This document shows, piece by piece, positions 27,999-37,698 of a stretch of 64,000 nucleotides of DNA. Source of the DNA: Croceibacterium_B sp035470785 (lineage in GTDB: Bacteria; Pseudomonadota; Alphaproteobacteria; Sphingomonadales; Sphingomonadaceae). The notes beneath the pieces are model-generated. The model did not search any database. It had not been told where the DNA came from and saw only the letters and a list, made by a program, of their open reading frames with translations. Position 1 is the first letter of the stretch. Each line of letters begins with the position of its first letter. The translations under genes and the position numbers were made by a program. The stretch covers positions 27,577-91,576 of the forward strand of contig DATIQN010000006.1 of the NCBI GenBank assembly GCA_035470785.1, in the 5' to 3' direction.

Positions 27999-28102
27999 AT
28001 ACGAAGTGCAGCTGATGAACGCGCCGGATGCCGGCAAATCCGAGGTGCGGGCGCTTGCGCGCCGTCTCCCTCGACGGTCTTCTCGAAAAGCCCAGGCCGG
28101 CC

Positions 28103-31100
28103 TCAATAATCCTTGTGATACGCGGCTGCGATGGTTTCACGGCCAAGCGACGAGACCGATCCCAGCAGCGACAGCCAGCTCGTGATACGGAACTCCAGGC
28201 TTGTCGCGTTGTAGCCGCGCCCGTCGGTGACGAGCTCGACGTAGAAGCGCCGCCCGAAGCGCTTGCCGAGCGCCAGCGCGGTCCCGTGATTGAGAGCCGG
28301 ATCGGCCGGCACAATCCGCAATCGGTCGAGGCCGATCGCCTTGCGCAGCCGGTTGATCGGATCGAGCCCCGCCCCGCCGCGCAGGCTCGCCACCGCCGCG
28401 CCCAATTGCAGCGCGTCGGTCGCCGACAGGTTCGAGATCGATCCGCCGAAAAGAAGTTGCGCCAGGATCTCCTCCTCCGGCATCGACGGTGTGGACGAAA
28501 ATTCGATGTCGGGCTTGGAGGCGCTGCCACCGACCGTCACTTTGACCGTGAGCGAGTTGACCGTCGTCTCGGCAACCAAGTCGATCTGCGGATCGGGCGG
28601 CGAGTTCTCGTTGAAGTCAATTACCCCGCGGGTGATGTCGAAGCGCGCGCCGGCGAAATCGTAGAACCCTTGTCGCGGCACGACCCGCGCGATGCCGCCG
28701 ATCCGCGGATCGGCAGTGGTGCCGCGCAGCACGATGTTGGCGCTCCATTCGCTATCGAGCCCCATGCCGTCGACCTTGATGCCGCCGGGCGCGGTCGCGT
28801 CGATCAGGTAGCGCCAGGGCGAGCCTGGAGGCGCCGGGGGAGCGAGGTCGGCGGGAAGGTTGATGTCGGTGGTCTTGATGTTCGGCAGCTCCGCCGCACC
28901 CGTCGCCGCGCCGAGCCGCCAATGCGCCTTGTTGACCTTCAGGCGCCCGGCGATCGTCCCGCCGACGCCGTTCGAGACGATCCGCATCGGCCCGGTGACC
29001 GTTGCGCCCATTGTCGTCAGGTCGAGGATTTGCGCCTTGATCGCGGCGATCCGCAAGTCGAGCGCCGGGCCGCGGCCCGGTCCCAGGCCGGAGAGGTCGA
29101 CGAACCCGCTGCCGACCACGCTGCCGCCGTTCGGCGCCGTTCCGGCAAAGCTGGTCAGTTGCAGCCGCGAGCCGGCGAAGCTGCCCGCCGCCTTGACCTG
29201 CTTGAGGTCGGTGCCGGTCAGCACGCTCTGAACCCGCAGATTGTCGCCGGCTATCGAACCGCGAACCTGCGGATTCGCCAGCGAACCGCGCACGTCGGCC
29301 GCTACGTTGACGGTGCCGGTGACATCGAAAGTCTCCACCGCTGCAAGCCGCCACAGGGCATCCGCGGGTCCCTGATAGCGCAACTGGGCATAGAGATCGC
29401 CCGCACTCAGGCGGTCAAACAGCGCGCCATCCGGCGGCAAATTGGCGACGCGGCCCTGCAGGCGGCCGAGCATCTGCCCCTTGTCCTGCAAGACGGCGCG
29501 GGCCTGCAGCAACGTCGGAGTTAGCTGGGCGGCGAGCGCCAGATCGACCGGGCGTGAGGTCAGCAACAAGCCCGAGCGAGTAAGGCCGGTGATCATAACC
29601 CGCGCGTCTCCGGACGGCGCGCCGCCCAGGCCGGTATGGAAGTCGACGATACCCGAGATCGAACCGCCAAGTCCCAGGTCCGCGCCGCCGATGTCGATCA
29701 GCGACAGCGGCAGCTTCGCCAGACTGAGGCTCATTTGCGTGCCGTGGGCACCGCCGAACTGCCCCTCGGCAATGGCAATCCCGCCGCCAAACGTGATCTG
29801 CGTCTTCTGCAACTGCCAGTTGCCGTCGGGCTGCCTCAGGAGTACCGCGCGGCGCGGCATCGTGATGGTTTGCCCGCCATAGTGGCCGCGCGCCGCCGCC
29901 GCGATGCGGTCGGGCGTGATGTCCCCGCTAACTTGTAGGTCGAATTGAGAGCCGCGGCGGCCCGACAAGCCGCCGTTGAAAGTGCCGCGCCCGTTGACGA
30001 TGTCTGCCTGGGCAGCCGCACGGCCGATGAACAGGCTGCCGTAGCTGATCCCCTGCGCCTGCACGTTGCCCTGGATCGAGCTGTGCCCGCCGCCGACGAA
30101 GCCGCTGGCGGCGATCGTCGCCTGGCGAACTGCAAGACGCGTCGCTCCGCCGAAGGTGGCATCGTTCGCGATTATATGAATATCGAAGCCTTGCTCGGCG
30201 CCGTGGGGCGCGAGCGCGATCGTGCCATTGAGGCCGCCCCCGCTGAGCCGCAGGTTGCCCGAAGCGGCCCCGCCGCCGAGCGTCAAATTGCCGGTAACCG
30301 CGGTCCGCCAGACATCGAGATGATCGATCGCGATGCGTGTCGGTCCGCCGGCCGGGGACGTAAGGAACAACAGTCCCTTGAACGGCCCAAGGGTCGATTC
30401 ACCGTTCGTGTCGATCTGGAAGCCGTCCCGGGTGGGTACGAGCGCAATGTGCACATCGCGCAGACCTGCGGCCGGCATCGGATTGGCGAAAACGAGATCG
30501 GCGTGCGGACCGTCCTTGGCGAGCGTCGCCTTGACGGTGAACGCGCCGTAATCGACGTGCCGCCCGGTCCCGACGAGCGTGGTCGTGCCGCTTTGGATTC
30601 GGCCATCGAGCAGCAGCGAAAGTTTGTTCGCCCGTATCGTGGTCTTGTGGAAGACAATCGGCTGGCCCGAGGCGAGCTGAACTCCGCCCTGGAAGCGTAT
30701 GTTGCCGCCGGTCAGGTTGGCCAGCGTGGCGTTGCTCACCCGGGGCATGCGTCCGCTGAAGTTCGCCGCGAGCCGCCACGGCACGCCGTTGCCGATCAGG
30801 AAGCGAAACTTGGCGCCGACGTCGATCGTGCCGAGGTTGGGCACGATGAGGCCGCGCGCTTCGACCGGGCCGGCAATCCCATAACCGCCGCGATTGATGT
30901 CGCCGCGCAGCGTCAGGTTCGCCGTCAGCCCGGGAAAGCGCAGCTGCAAATCGTCCGAGCGCAAGTCGGCGTTGGCAAGGTACACCGTAGCGGTGAGCCG
31001 ACCGTTCGCCAGCGTCGGATCGAGAATCGTGTTGCCGCTGACGATGCGCTGGATCGAGGCGTCGAGGGGCAGCGTCCAGCGTGTACCGTCGTAAGCCAGC

Positions 31101-32311
31101 CGGCCGCGTTCGGCGATTCCATTGAAGACGGTGCCGCCGAAGTCGGCCTGTCCGACACTGAGATCGAACGGCGCGGAAAAGCCGTGCCATGGTCCGTCGA
31201 TCGTCGTCCGAACCGACGCATCGCGCAAGGTCAGGCCCGGACCGAACAGCTGCGAATCGAGCAGCTTGATCCGAAGCTGAGCCTTCCGAAAGGCGTTGTT
31301 GCCCAGGTCGACGCCGCCGTTACCATCGACGCTCACGCCATGTCCGCGCAGAGCAGTGGAGCCGGCGAGCACGCTGTTCTTTAGCGTGCCGACCAGCGCG
31401 ATTGCCGTGGAATCGCCAAGCGCCCGCGCGGAAAGACCCGTCAGGTAATCCCGATGCTGGACGAGGCCGGTGATGCGATAGAGGCCCGAACGATTGACCA
31501 GTTTGAGCGCCGCGAGTTGCGCACCGTCCTCTTTGGCGACGAGGGCGCCGTCCCACTTCTTCCAGGTTCCGTGGCCGAGCAGGCGAACGCGCGTATCGTG
31601 CCGGGTGCCGGCAAGCGACGCGAGCAAGCCCCCCTTGGGGGCGCGGTAATCCAGGTCGAGGTCGAACACGTTGCCGTCGGGTTCAGCGTTGACCAGGACC
31701 TTGAAACGATCGCCCCCGCCGAGCTGGCCGTTGGCGTCGAGCTTGACGAGGCCGCGATGGACGTGCGCGTGCGCCTGGAAATTGACGTGCCGTTCCTCGC
31801 CGAGGAGCCCTTTGTTGACGGTCAAGTCGTCGATCACGAAGCGATCGACGCGGATGTCGAAGTTGGGCAGCGTAGGGGCGTTGGGATTACCCGGGACGAG
31901 CTCGGGCTTCGCGTAGAGCGTACCGTGGTGCAGCACCAATGCGCGCACATCGAGACCCGAGAACGGGAACTTGTACGGACGCCAATTCAGCTCGACCGCC
32001 GGCACAGTGAGGAACAGCCGGCCGCCCGCGTCACGAAACTTCACGTCGTACAAGGTCGCATTCCAGAGCACAGAGCCTTCGATCCGTCCGACGCTGACCT
32101 TCAGCCCAGACGCCGGTGCGACCTTGGCGATCTGGTTGACGATGAACTGTCGTCCGGAGCCGGTGTTCAGATAGAGGACCGCAGCTGCGAGCAGCGCCAG
32201 AAGCACAACGACCAGCCGCCCGGCCCAGAGAACGATCGAGCGAGCGCGATGACCGCGCCGGCGGACCACGACGGTCTCGTCCTGCCAGCCCATGACCTCG
32301 TCTTCGGCCAT
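28103..32311 (-). CDS. tamB: Translocation and assembly module subunit TamB (AsmA-like, DUF490)
   Basis: TamB is a very long bridge protein anchored in the inner membrane that spans the periplasm and acts with TamA in outer-membrane protein assembly and lipid transport. The protein is 1402 residues: a basic N-terminus, one membrane segment at about 25-48, an extended beta-rich body of repeated hydrophobic/Gly patterns, and the C-terminal DUF490 domain with PSMPEEEILAQLLFGG and GRRFYVELVTDGRGYN. The start codon shares a base with the tamA stop (TGATG). An internal ATG at codon 7 is an alternative start. Confidence 0.93.
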   Translation of the reverse strand: MAEDEVMGWQDETVVVRRRGHRARSIVLWAGRLVVVLLALLAAAVLYLNTGSGRQFIVNQIAKVAPASGLKVSVGRIEGSVLWNATLYDVKFRDAGGRLFLTVPAVELNWRPYKFPFSGLDVRALVLHHGTLYAKPELVPGNPNAPTLPNFDIRVDRFVIDDLTVNKGLLGEERHVNFQAHAHVHRGLVKLDANGQLGGGDRFKVLVNAEPDGNVFDLDLDYRAPKGGLLASLAGTRHDTRVRLLGHGTWKKWDGALVAKEDGAQLAALKLVNRSGLYRITGLVQHRDYLTGLSARALGDSTAIALVGTLKNSVLAGSTALRGHGVSVDGNGGVDLGNNAFRKAQLRIKLLDSQLFGPGLTLRDASVRTTIDGPWHGFSAPFDLSVGQADFGGTVFNGIAERGRLAYDGTRWTLPLDASIQRIVSGNTILDPTLANGRLTATVYLANADLRSDDLQLRFPGLTANLTLRGDINRGGYGIAGPVEARGLIVPNLGTIDVGAKFRFLIGNGVPWRLAANFSGRMPRVSNATLANLTGGNIRFQGGVQLASGQPIVFHKTTIRANKLSLLLDGRIQSGTTTLVGTGRHVDYGAFTVKATLAKDGPHADLVFANPMPAAGLRDVHIALVPTRDGFQIDTNGESTLGPFKGLLFLTSPAGGPTRIAIDHLDVWRTAVTGNLTLGGGAASGNLRLSGGGLNGTIALAPHGAEQGFDIHIIANDATFGGATRLAVRQATIAASGFVGGGHSSIQGNVQAQGISYGSLFIGRAAAQADIVNGRGTFNGGLSGRRGSQFDLQVSGDITPDRIAAAARGHYGGQTITMPRRAVLLRQPDGNWQLQKTQITFGGGIAIAEGQFGGAHGTQMSLSLAKLPLSLIDIGGADLGLGGSISGIVDFHTGLGGAPSGDARVMITGLTRSGLLLTSRPVDLALAAQLTPTLLQARAVLQDKGQMLGRLQGRVANLPPDGALFDRLSAGDLYAQLRYQGPADALWRLAAVETFDVTGTVNVAADVRGSLANPQVRGSIAGDNLRVQSVLTGTDLKQVKAAGSFAGSRLQLTSFAGTAPNGGSVVGSGFVDLSGLGPGRGPALDLRIAAIKAQILDLTTMGATVTGPMRIVSNGVGGTIAGRLKVNKAHWRLGAATGAAELPNIKTTDINLPADLAPPAPPGSPWRYLIDATAPGGIKVDGMGLDSEWSANIVLRGTTADPRIGGIARVVPRQGFYDFAGARFDITRGVIDFNENSPPDPQIDLVAETTVNSLTVKVTVGGSASKPDIEFSSTPSMPEEEILAQLLFGGSISNLSATDALQLGAAVASLRGGAGLDPINRLRKAIGLDRLRIVPADPALNHGTALALGKRFGRRFYVELVTDGRGYNATSLEFRITSWLSLLGSVSSLGRETIAAAYHKDY

Positions 32312-34443
32312 CAGAAGGCTTGTCCCAGAGCGACGTAGACGCCTACTTTTCCATCACCCGGGCCGGGATTGAGCGGTACGCCGACGTCGACACGGACAGG
32401 CCCGAAGGCGGTGAAATAGCGCACGCCGACCCCGGCGCCGACCTTGATCTCGTTGAAGCTTGGGGTCGGCCCGCTTCCAACGGCCCCCGCATCGACGAAG
32501 GGTACGATCCCGAGCGCGCCGGCGAGCCAGGAAGTCTGGATTCGCGCCTCGGCAGACATCTCGACGAGCGACCGTCCACCGGTCGGGTCGCCCTGGTTGT
32601 TGCGCGGACCGATCGTCTGGTATCCGAAGCCGCGAACCGATCCGCCACCGCCCGCATAGAGACGGCGCGAGGGCGCAATCGCCGAGAGCGGCGCCCCGGG
32701 AATGCTGGCGACACGCACGCGCGCGGCAAGAACGATCTTCTGGCTCGCGGAAAGGTAGTAGCTCGCGTCACCCTGGGCGCGCAGATAGAAGCTCTGCACC
32801 GAATTGGTGCGCGAAGTTTCCGGCGAGAGATGCGCCGAGACGCGGTAACCCTTGGTCGGGTTGAGCAGATTGTCCGACTTATCGAATTGCGCATAGAGCG
32901 GGAACGCACCGATGAAGTAAGTCTGCCGCGGACCGAAATGACCGCTGGCATCTGCCTGGCGCTCGGCGGTCGCCGTCAATTCGAAGCCGCCCGACCAGCT
33001 GAACTTCTTTTGGTACAGCAGTGTGCTGAGGCGTTCGAAGCTTCCCACCAGCGAAGCGGTGCGCGCGTCGTAAGCAGCGTAATCGAGCGTGCTGGCGTAG
33101 GCGTCGAGAGTCAGCACCTTGTCGCGCCCGTGGAAGTTGTTGCGCCGGAAGGTGACTCCGAACAGCTGTTCTTGAGTTCCGGCAATGGCCCGAACCTTCA
33201 GCGCGCCTTCGGGCGGGAACAGGTTACGGTGCTCCCAGCTGCCTTCCGCCTTGAACCCTTCGCCGGTGCCGTAGCCGAGCGAACCAATGATTGTACGCAG
33301 CTTGGCCTTGGTCATCTCGACCGCGATGTCGACCGTGCCCGGTTCCCCATTGGCTGGAGGCGTGACCTCGACCGGCGTCAACTTGCTGGTGGCGACCAGA
33401 CTGGTCGCCTGAATGGCCTGCCGCAGGTCGAGTTGCAGGCTGCGCTGATACAGATCGCCGGGGCCGAAGCGAGCGATCTCGGCCAGGTGCTTGCCCGACA
33501 GGAAATCGGGCAGGTTGCTGGTGATCTTGCCGAAGCGGTACTTGCCGCCGGGAGTTACTTTCATCGTCAGGTCGCCCTGCTCGCGGGCGTGGTCGATCAG
33601 CAGCGAAGGATCCTGGATCGCCGCGAAGGGATAGCCACTTTCACCCAGGGCTGTATCGAGATCGGCGCGCTCGGTATCGATCTTGTCCTGTAACAGCGGA
33701 TCGCCGCTCTGGATTTCGAACGCCGCGCGCAACATTGGAAAATCAAGGCCCGCCGCCGCGAGGTCGCCCAGATCAATCGCGCCAACCGTGTATTGCTTGC
33801 CGGGGAGGATGTCGAAGCGAACGCTCGGCTCGGTCGTCTTTGCCTGCCCGTCGTCACCCCCGCTGACATTGCGCATCACCAGCGCGTCGTTATAACCGTA
33901 GACCCGCAGCATCCGCTCAAGCAGCGCCTCGTCCTGGCGGGCTTGCGCCGCCAGGCGCGCCGCGCTGCCGCCGTCGTCATAGTGCTCGATCGTCGAAAGC
34001 TGCTTGAAGCGGCTGACGAACTTGTCGCGCTCGAGGAATTGCGCGGCGGCCGAGGGGAATACCAGCGTCAGCTCGCTCGACAGGCGCACCTCGTCGCCCT
34101 TGTCGATGCGGGGAAGCGGCGTCTCGGGCTCGGCGAACTGGATGTCGGGCTCGGGCGTGAGCGGAGCAAGCTGCGGCAACTGCAGCTGGTCGGGCCACGG
34201 CACCGTGACCAGCGGCATGTCGGCGAGCGGCGTGTCGGGCTGGACTTCGGGCTGAGGGCTTTGCGGCGGTGCTGTGTCGGGCTTCACCCCCTGCTTGGCC
34301 CAGTCTTGCGGATTATCGATCGCCGAGTCCGGGATCAGGTCTTCGAGCTCAGGAAGCGTGGTGCGGTCCTGGGCGAAGGCCGGCTGGACGAGCACGGAGG
34401 AAATCGCCAGCGCGGCGACAATGAGGCGCAAACGGCGGATCAG
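32311..34443 (-). CDS. tamA: Outer-membrane assembly factor TamA (BamA/TamA family)
   Basis: TamA is an Omp85-family barrel that pairs with TamB. The mature part has a Pro/acid-rich linker of about 90 residues, POTRA-like repeats, and a C-terminal 16-strand barrel with RLYAGGGGSVRGFGYQ (the Omp85 lid-lock motif is VRGF) and a final Phe (VALGQAF). No ATG gives a signal peptide at the right place. The candidates just after the bpt stop are CTG at 34443 and TTG at 34431, both leading into RLRLIVAALAISSVLVQPAFA. I use 34443, behind GAGA; the real start could differ. The open frame above overlaps bpt and is unlikely to be used. Confidence 0.88.
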   Translation of the reverse strand: MIRRLRLIVAALAISSVLVQPAFAQDRTTLPELEDLIPDSAIDNPQDWAKQGVKPDTAPPQSPQPEVQPDTPLADMPLVTVPWPDQLQLPQLAPLTPEPDIQFAEPETPLPRIDKGDEVRLSSELTLVFPSAAAQFLERDKFVSRFKQLSTIEHYDDGGSAARLAAQARQDEALLERMLRVYGYNDALVMRNVSGGDDGQAKTTEPSVRFDILPGKQYTVGAIDLGDLAAAGLDFPMLRAAFEIQSGDPLLQDKIDTERADLDTALGESGYPFAAIQDPSLLIDHAREQGDLTMKVTPGGKYRFGKITSNLPDFLSGKHLAEIARFGPGDLYQRSLQLDLRQAIQATSLVATSKLTPVEVTPPANGEPGTVDIAVEMTKAKLRTIIGSLGYGTGEGFKAEGSWEHRNLFPPEGALKVRAIAGTQEQLFGVTFRRNNFHGRDKVLTLDAYASTLDYAAYDARTASLVGSFERLSTLLYQKKFSWSGGFELTATAERQADASGHFGPRQTYFIGAFPLYAQFDKSDNLLNPTKGYRVSAHLSPETSRTNSVQSFYLRAQGDASYYLSASQKIVLAARVRVASIPGAPLSAIAPSRRLYAGGGGSVRGFGYQTIGPRNNQGDPTGGRSLVEMSAEARIQTSWLAGALGIVPFVDAGAVGSGPTPSFNEIKVGAGVGVRYFTAFGPVRVDVGVPLNPGPGDGKVGVYVALGQAF

Positions 34444-34450
34444 CGTGTTC

Positions 34451-35302
34451 TCAGCCGATCTTGTACTGAAACTGCCCGCCAGGCGTGCCGTCCTTGCCGC
34501 CGCCGTCGACGGCAGGAGCATCTTCACGGCGAGCAGCGGCAGCCGCCGCAATGAGCCCGGCCTGTTGTTCGTCGCTGAACCGGCGCCAGCCGTCGGGGCC
34601 GAGCCGTTCGAGCGGGCGATAGCGGACCTTGTATTGCATGCGCTGCGCGCCATCCACCCAGTAGCCGAGGTAGACGTAAGGCAGCCCGGTGTCGTTCGCG
34701 CGCTGAATATGGTCGAGGATGATGTAGTTCCCAAGCCCAGTGCGCGCCTCATGTTCCGGGTCGTAGAAGCTGTAGATCATCGACAACCCGTCTCCCTGGC
34801 GGTCGGTCAGGCACGCGCCGACCAAGCGGCCGGGCCTCCCATCCTCCGAGGGCTCCCTATACTCGATGACAAAGCTGGAGACCGACGTATGTTCCACCAT
34901 GTCGGCGTAATCGATTTCGTCCATCGCCGCCATGCCGCCGCCCGGGTGGCGATGCGACAGGTAGCGCTGAAGCAGCTCGAACTGTTCGGTGGTCGCCCAC
35001 GGGCGGCATTCGCTGGTGACGAGGTCGCCGTTGCGCTTGTTGTTGCGCCGTTGCGCCGACGACGGCGTGAACTCCGTAGCCACCACGCGAACCGACACGC
35101 AGGCGCGGCAGTCGAGGCAGCTCGGGCGATAGGCGACGGTCTGGCTGCGACGGAAACCGATCCGGCCGAGCGCGTCGTTGAGCTCCTCCGCGTGCGGGCC
35201 TTTTAGTTCGGTGAATACCTTCCGCTCGATCCGGCCCGGCAGATAGGGGCACGGCGCGGGGCTCGTCACGAAAAAGCGGGGAAACCGAATGGGGGCCGTC
35301 AC
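34451..35302 (-). CDS. bpt: Aspartate/glutamate leucyltransferase (arginyltransferase family)
   Basis: The protein transfers an amino acid from aminoacyl-tRNA to N-terminal acidic residues, marking substrates for ClpS-ClpAP in the bacterial N-degron pathway. The 283 residues carry the N-terminal Cys-rich motif of the ATE domain (SCLDCRACVSVRV), then RRNNKRN, and the C-terminal GYWVDGAQRMQYKVRYRPLE. Bacterial members of this size are of the Bpt type, which uses leucyl-tRNA, but a eukaryotic-like arginyl specificity cannot be excluded from sequence alone. It is the first gene before tamA-tamB. Confidence 0.92.
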   Translation of the reverse strand: MTAPIRFPRFFVTSPAPCPYLPGRIERKVFTELKGPHAEELNDALGRIGFRRSQTVAYRPSCLDCRACVSVRVVATEFTPSSAQRRNNKRNGDLVTSECRPWATTEQFELLQRYLSHRHPGGGMAAMDEIDYADMVEHTSVSSFVIEYREPSEDGRPGRLVGACLTDRQGDGLSMIYSFYDPEHEARTGLGNYIILDHIQRANDTGLPYVYLGYWVDGAQRMQYKVRYRPLERLGPDGWRRFSDEQQAGLIAAAAAARREDAPAVDGGGKDGTPGGQFQYKIG

Positions 35303-35389
35303 GGCGTTGGCGGTCCTCTCCTGAAGCCAATCGAATGCTCTACGAGCGAAGCCGGGGTATGCTCCCGGGACTCGCCTGTTAGAAGAGTC

Positions 35390-35421
35390 TTAACCCTAAT
35401 TTCCCCCGGATGCAGGGTTAA
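35390..35421. promoter_or_regulatory. Inverted repeat TTAACCCT-N16-AGGGTTAA upstream of bpt
   Basis: Arms TTAACCCT (35390-35397) and AGGGTTAA (35414-35421) are perfectly inverted with a 16-nt spacer in the 164-bp gap between ilvA and bpt. A GAGTC site, of the GANTC type methylated by CcrM in alphaproteobacteria, lies at 35385-35389. The TTAACC half-sites resemble CtrA binding sites (TTAA-N7-TTAA), but the spacing differs. The site could act on bpt-tamA-tamB or end ilvA transcripts. Confidence 0.5.
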
Positions 35422-35466
35422 TTTGCGCAGGGCAGAGGGGAAAAGGGCGAATCGCCCCGTTTTCGG

Positions 35467-36702
35467 TCAGTTGAGCTCGACCTGGCTAACCGAATAGCCC
35501 TTGGCCCGTAGCGCCGCGATCAGCTTCTCGAGCTGCTGCCGGTCGCGCGCCTCGCACTCGATGTCGGTGACCAGGCCTTTGGCGGGCAGGTCGGTAAAGA
35601 TCCGCTGGTGGTAGATCTCAAGGATGTTGACACTATGCGCATCAAATTCATGCATGACTTTGTAGAGGGCGCCGGGACGGTCCTGCAGCGTGATTCGCAA
35701 GCGCGCGAGGCGGCCCACTCGCGCAAGGTCGCGAAGCAGAACGTTGGCGAGCAAGCGGGTGTCGATGTTGCCACCGCAGAGCACCAGGCCGACTTTCTTG
35801 CCGGCGAACAGTTCCTTGTACGCCATGACGGCGGCGAGCCCGGCGGCGCCGGCGCCTTCGACGACGGTCTTCTCGATCTGCAGCAGCAGTGACACCGCCG
35901 TCTCGAGGTCGGCCTCGCTCACCAGCACGATGTCGTCGACCAGCCGCTCGATAATTCGGGAGGTGAACTCGCCCGGTTCTTTGACCGCGATGCCTTCGGC
36001 GAGCGTGTCGCCGCCGCAGGGCAGGTGCTCGCCTTTGATCTTGTCGTACATCGAGGGGTACAGCTGCGCCTGGACGCCGATCACCTCGATCTTCGGATTG
36101 AGCGCCTTGGCGACCGTCGCCATGCCAGAGATCAGTCCGCCGCCGCCGATCGGCACGACCAGCGTCTCGAGCTCGGGCGCATCTTCGAGCATCTCGAGCG
36201 CCACGGTACCCTGTCCCGCAGCTACGTCGGGATCGTCGAACGGATGGACAAAGGTCAGCCCGAGCTGCTTTTCCATGCTCCGGGCGATAGCGTAGGCCTC
36301 GTCGTAAGTTTCGCCTTCGAGCAAGACTTTGCCTCCGACCTGCTCGGTCTGCATGACCTTCACCATTGGCGTGGTCTTGGGCATGACGATGGTGACCGGC
36401 ACCCCGAGGCGGGTTCCGTGATAGCTGAGGCCTTGCGAATGGTTTCCGGCCGAGGCTGCGATCACGCCGCGCTTCCTCTGCGTCTCGTCCATCAGCAGCA
36501 GGGCATTGAGCGCGCCGCGTTCCTTGTAGGCGGCGGTGAACTGGTGGTTCTCGAACTTGAGCCAGATCTCGGCGCCGGTGATCCGCGACAGGGTCTTGGA
36601 ATAGGCAGTCGGCGTGCGCACGACCGCGCCCTCGATGCGGCGCGCGGCGGCGCGCACGTCCTCGATGGTCAGTTGCTGCTCGGCGGTGAGGCTGTCGTCC
36701 AT
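35467..36702 (-). CDS. ilvA: Threonine ammonia-lyase (serine/threonine dehydratase with ACT domain)
   Basis: The enzyme makes 2-oxobutyrate and ammonia from threonine with PLP, feeding isoleucine synthesis or threonine breakdown. The ATG at 36700-36702 (MDDSLTAEQQLTIEDVRAAA) gives 411 residues; the longer open frame upstream is antisense to the dehydrogenase gene. The PLP lysine is Lys60 in FTAAYKERGA and the phosphate loop is VPIGGGGLISG. A single C-terminal ACT domain (about 330-410) fits the shorter catabolic/regulatory form rather than the double-ACT E. coli IlvA. It is divergent from the next gene, with 93 bp between starts. Confidence 0.93.
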   Translation of the reverse strand: MDDSLTAEQQLTIEDVRAAARRIEGAVVRTPTAYSKTLSRITGAEIWLKFENHQFTAAYKERGALNALLLMDETQRKRGVIAASAGNHSQGLSYHGTRLGVPVTIVMPKTTPMVKVMQTEQVGGKVLLEGETYDEAYAIARSMEKQLGLTFVHPFDDPDVAAGQGTVALEMLEDAPELETLVVPIGGGGLISGMATVAKALNPKIEVIGVQAQLYPSMYDKIKGEHLPCGGDTLAEGIAVKEPGEFTSRIIERLVDDIVLVSEADLETAVSLLLQIEKTVVEGAGAAGLAAVMAYKELFAGKKVGLVLCGGNIDTRLLANVLLRDLARVGRLARLRITLQDRPGALYKVMHEFDAHSVNILEIYHQRIFTDLPAKGLVTDIECEARDRQQLEKLIAALRAKGYSVSQVELN

Positions 36703-36795
36703 AGGGGCGCTGCGGTAACGCAATTCGCGCCTCCTGCAAATCGCCGACACGCACAACGATTGCTTTGCCTGAGGCAAGGCGGCAGGAGGCCGGCC

Positions 36796-37698
36796 ATGAG
36801 CAGTTCGCAGCGCATCGCCTTCCTCGGCCTCGGCGTGATGGGCGCGCCGATGGCCGGCCACCTCGCCCGTGCCGGGCACAAGGTCACCGCTTACAACCGC
36901 ACCGCCTCGCGCGCCGAGGCGTGGCTCGCCAGGCATCGCAGCGAAGGGCTCGAGGTCACGACCGCCACCACGCCGGCCGAGGCCGCGGCCGGACAGGACG
37001 TGGTGATAACCTGCGTCGGAAATGACGACGACCTGGCTCAGGTGGTGCTCGGTAGCGCCGGCGCGCTCGCGGCCATGCTCAAAGGCGCGCTGTTCATCGA
37101 TCACACGACTGTCTCTCCGGCCATCGCCCGCCGCATCGCCGAGGCGGCCGCGACACGCGGCATCGATGCGCTCGACGCTCCCGTCTCGGGCGGCCAGGCC
37201 GGCGCCGAGAACGGCAAGCTGGCCGTGATGTGCGGCGGCTCGGCGCGCACGATGGAGCGCGCCCGGCCGGTAATGCAGGCCTATGGCGCGCGCATCGTCC
37301 ATGTCGGCGGGGCCGGCGCGGGCCAGGCGACCAAGGCGGTCAACCAGATCTGCATCGCCGGGACCCTCGCCGGACTGTCCGAGGGTGTCCGCTTCGCGCA
37401 GGCCGCCGGGCTCGACATGGGCAAGGTGCTCGAGGCGATTTCGGGCGGGGCGGCGCAAAGCTGGCAGATGGAAAGCCGCTGGAAGACCATGGACGCCGGC
37501 GAATTCGATTTCGGCTTCGCCATCGACTGGATGCGCAAGGATCTCGCGATAGCGCTGGAGGAGGCGCGCAAGAACGGGGTCGACTTGCCGGTTACCGCCC
37601 TCGTCGACGGCTATTATGCCGAGGTGCAGGCGCAAGGCAGCGGGCGGCAGGACACCAGCGCGCTGATCCGGCACTTGCCTGAAAGTACCGCCGAGTGA
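36796..37698 (+). CDS. NAD-dependent 3-hydroxyisobutyrate-type dehydrogenase
   Basis: This 300-residue enzyme belongs to the beta-hydroxyacid dehydrogenase family (MmsB, GarR, GlxR). The ATG at 36796 follows CAGGAGG. The cofactor loop FLGLGVMGAPMA is at 10-20, the substrate-binding signature DAPVSGGQAGAENG at 127-140, and the catalytic lysine is Lys180 in QATKAVNQ. Candidate substrates are 3-hydroxyisobutyrate, tartronate semialdehyde or similar; no other valine-catabolism gene is adjacent. A short palindrome (TTGCC-TGA-GGCAA, 36765-36777) sits just upstream. The stop overlaps the amidohydrolase start by 4 nt. Confidence 0.88.
   Translation: MSSSQRIAFLGLGVMGAPMAGHLARAGHKVTAYNRTASRAEAWLARHRSEGLEVTTATTPAEAAAGQDVVITCVGNDDDLAQVVLGSAGALAAMLKGALFIDHTTVSPAIARRIAEAAATRGIDALDAPVSGGQAGAENGKLAVMCGGSARTMERARPVMQAYGARIVHVGGAGAGQATKAVNQICIAGTLAGLSEGVRFAQAAGLDMGKVLEAISGGAAQSWQMESRWKTMDAGEFDFGFAIDWMRKDLAIALEEARKNGVDLPVTALVDGYYAEVQAQGSGRQDTSALIRHLPESTAE

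Noticed and set aside
28028..29524. Plus-strand open frame of 498 codons
   Set aside because: It is antisense to tamB and shows only Arg/Ala-rich composition.
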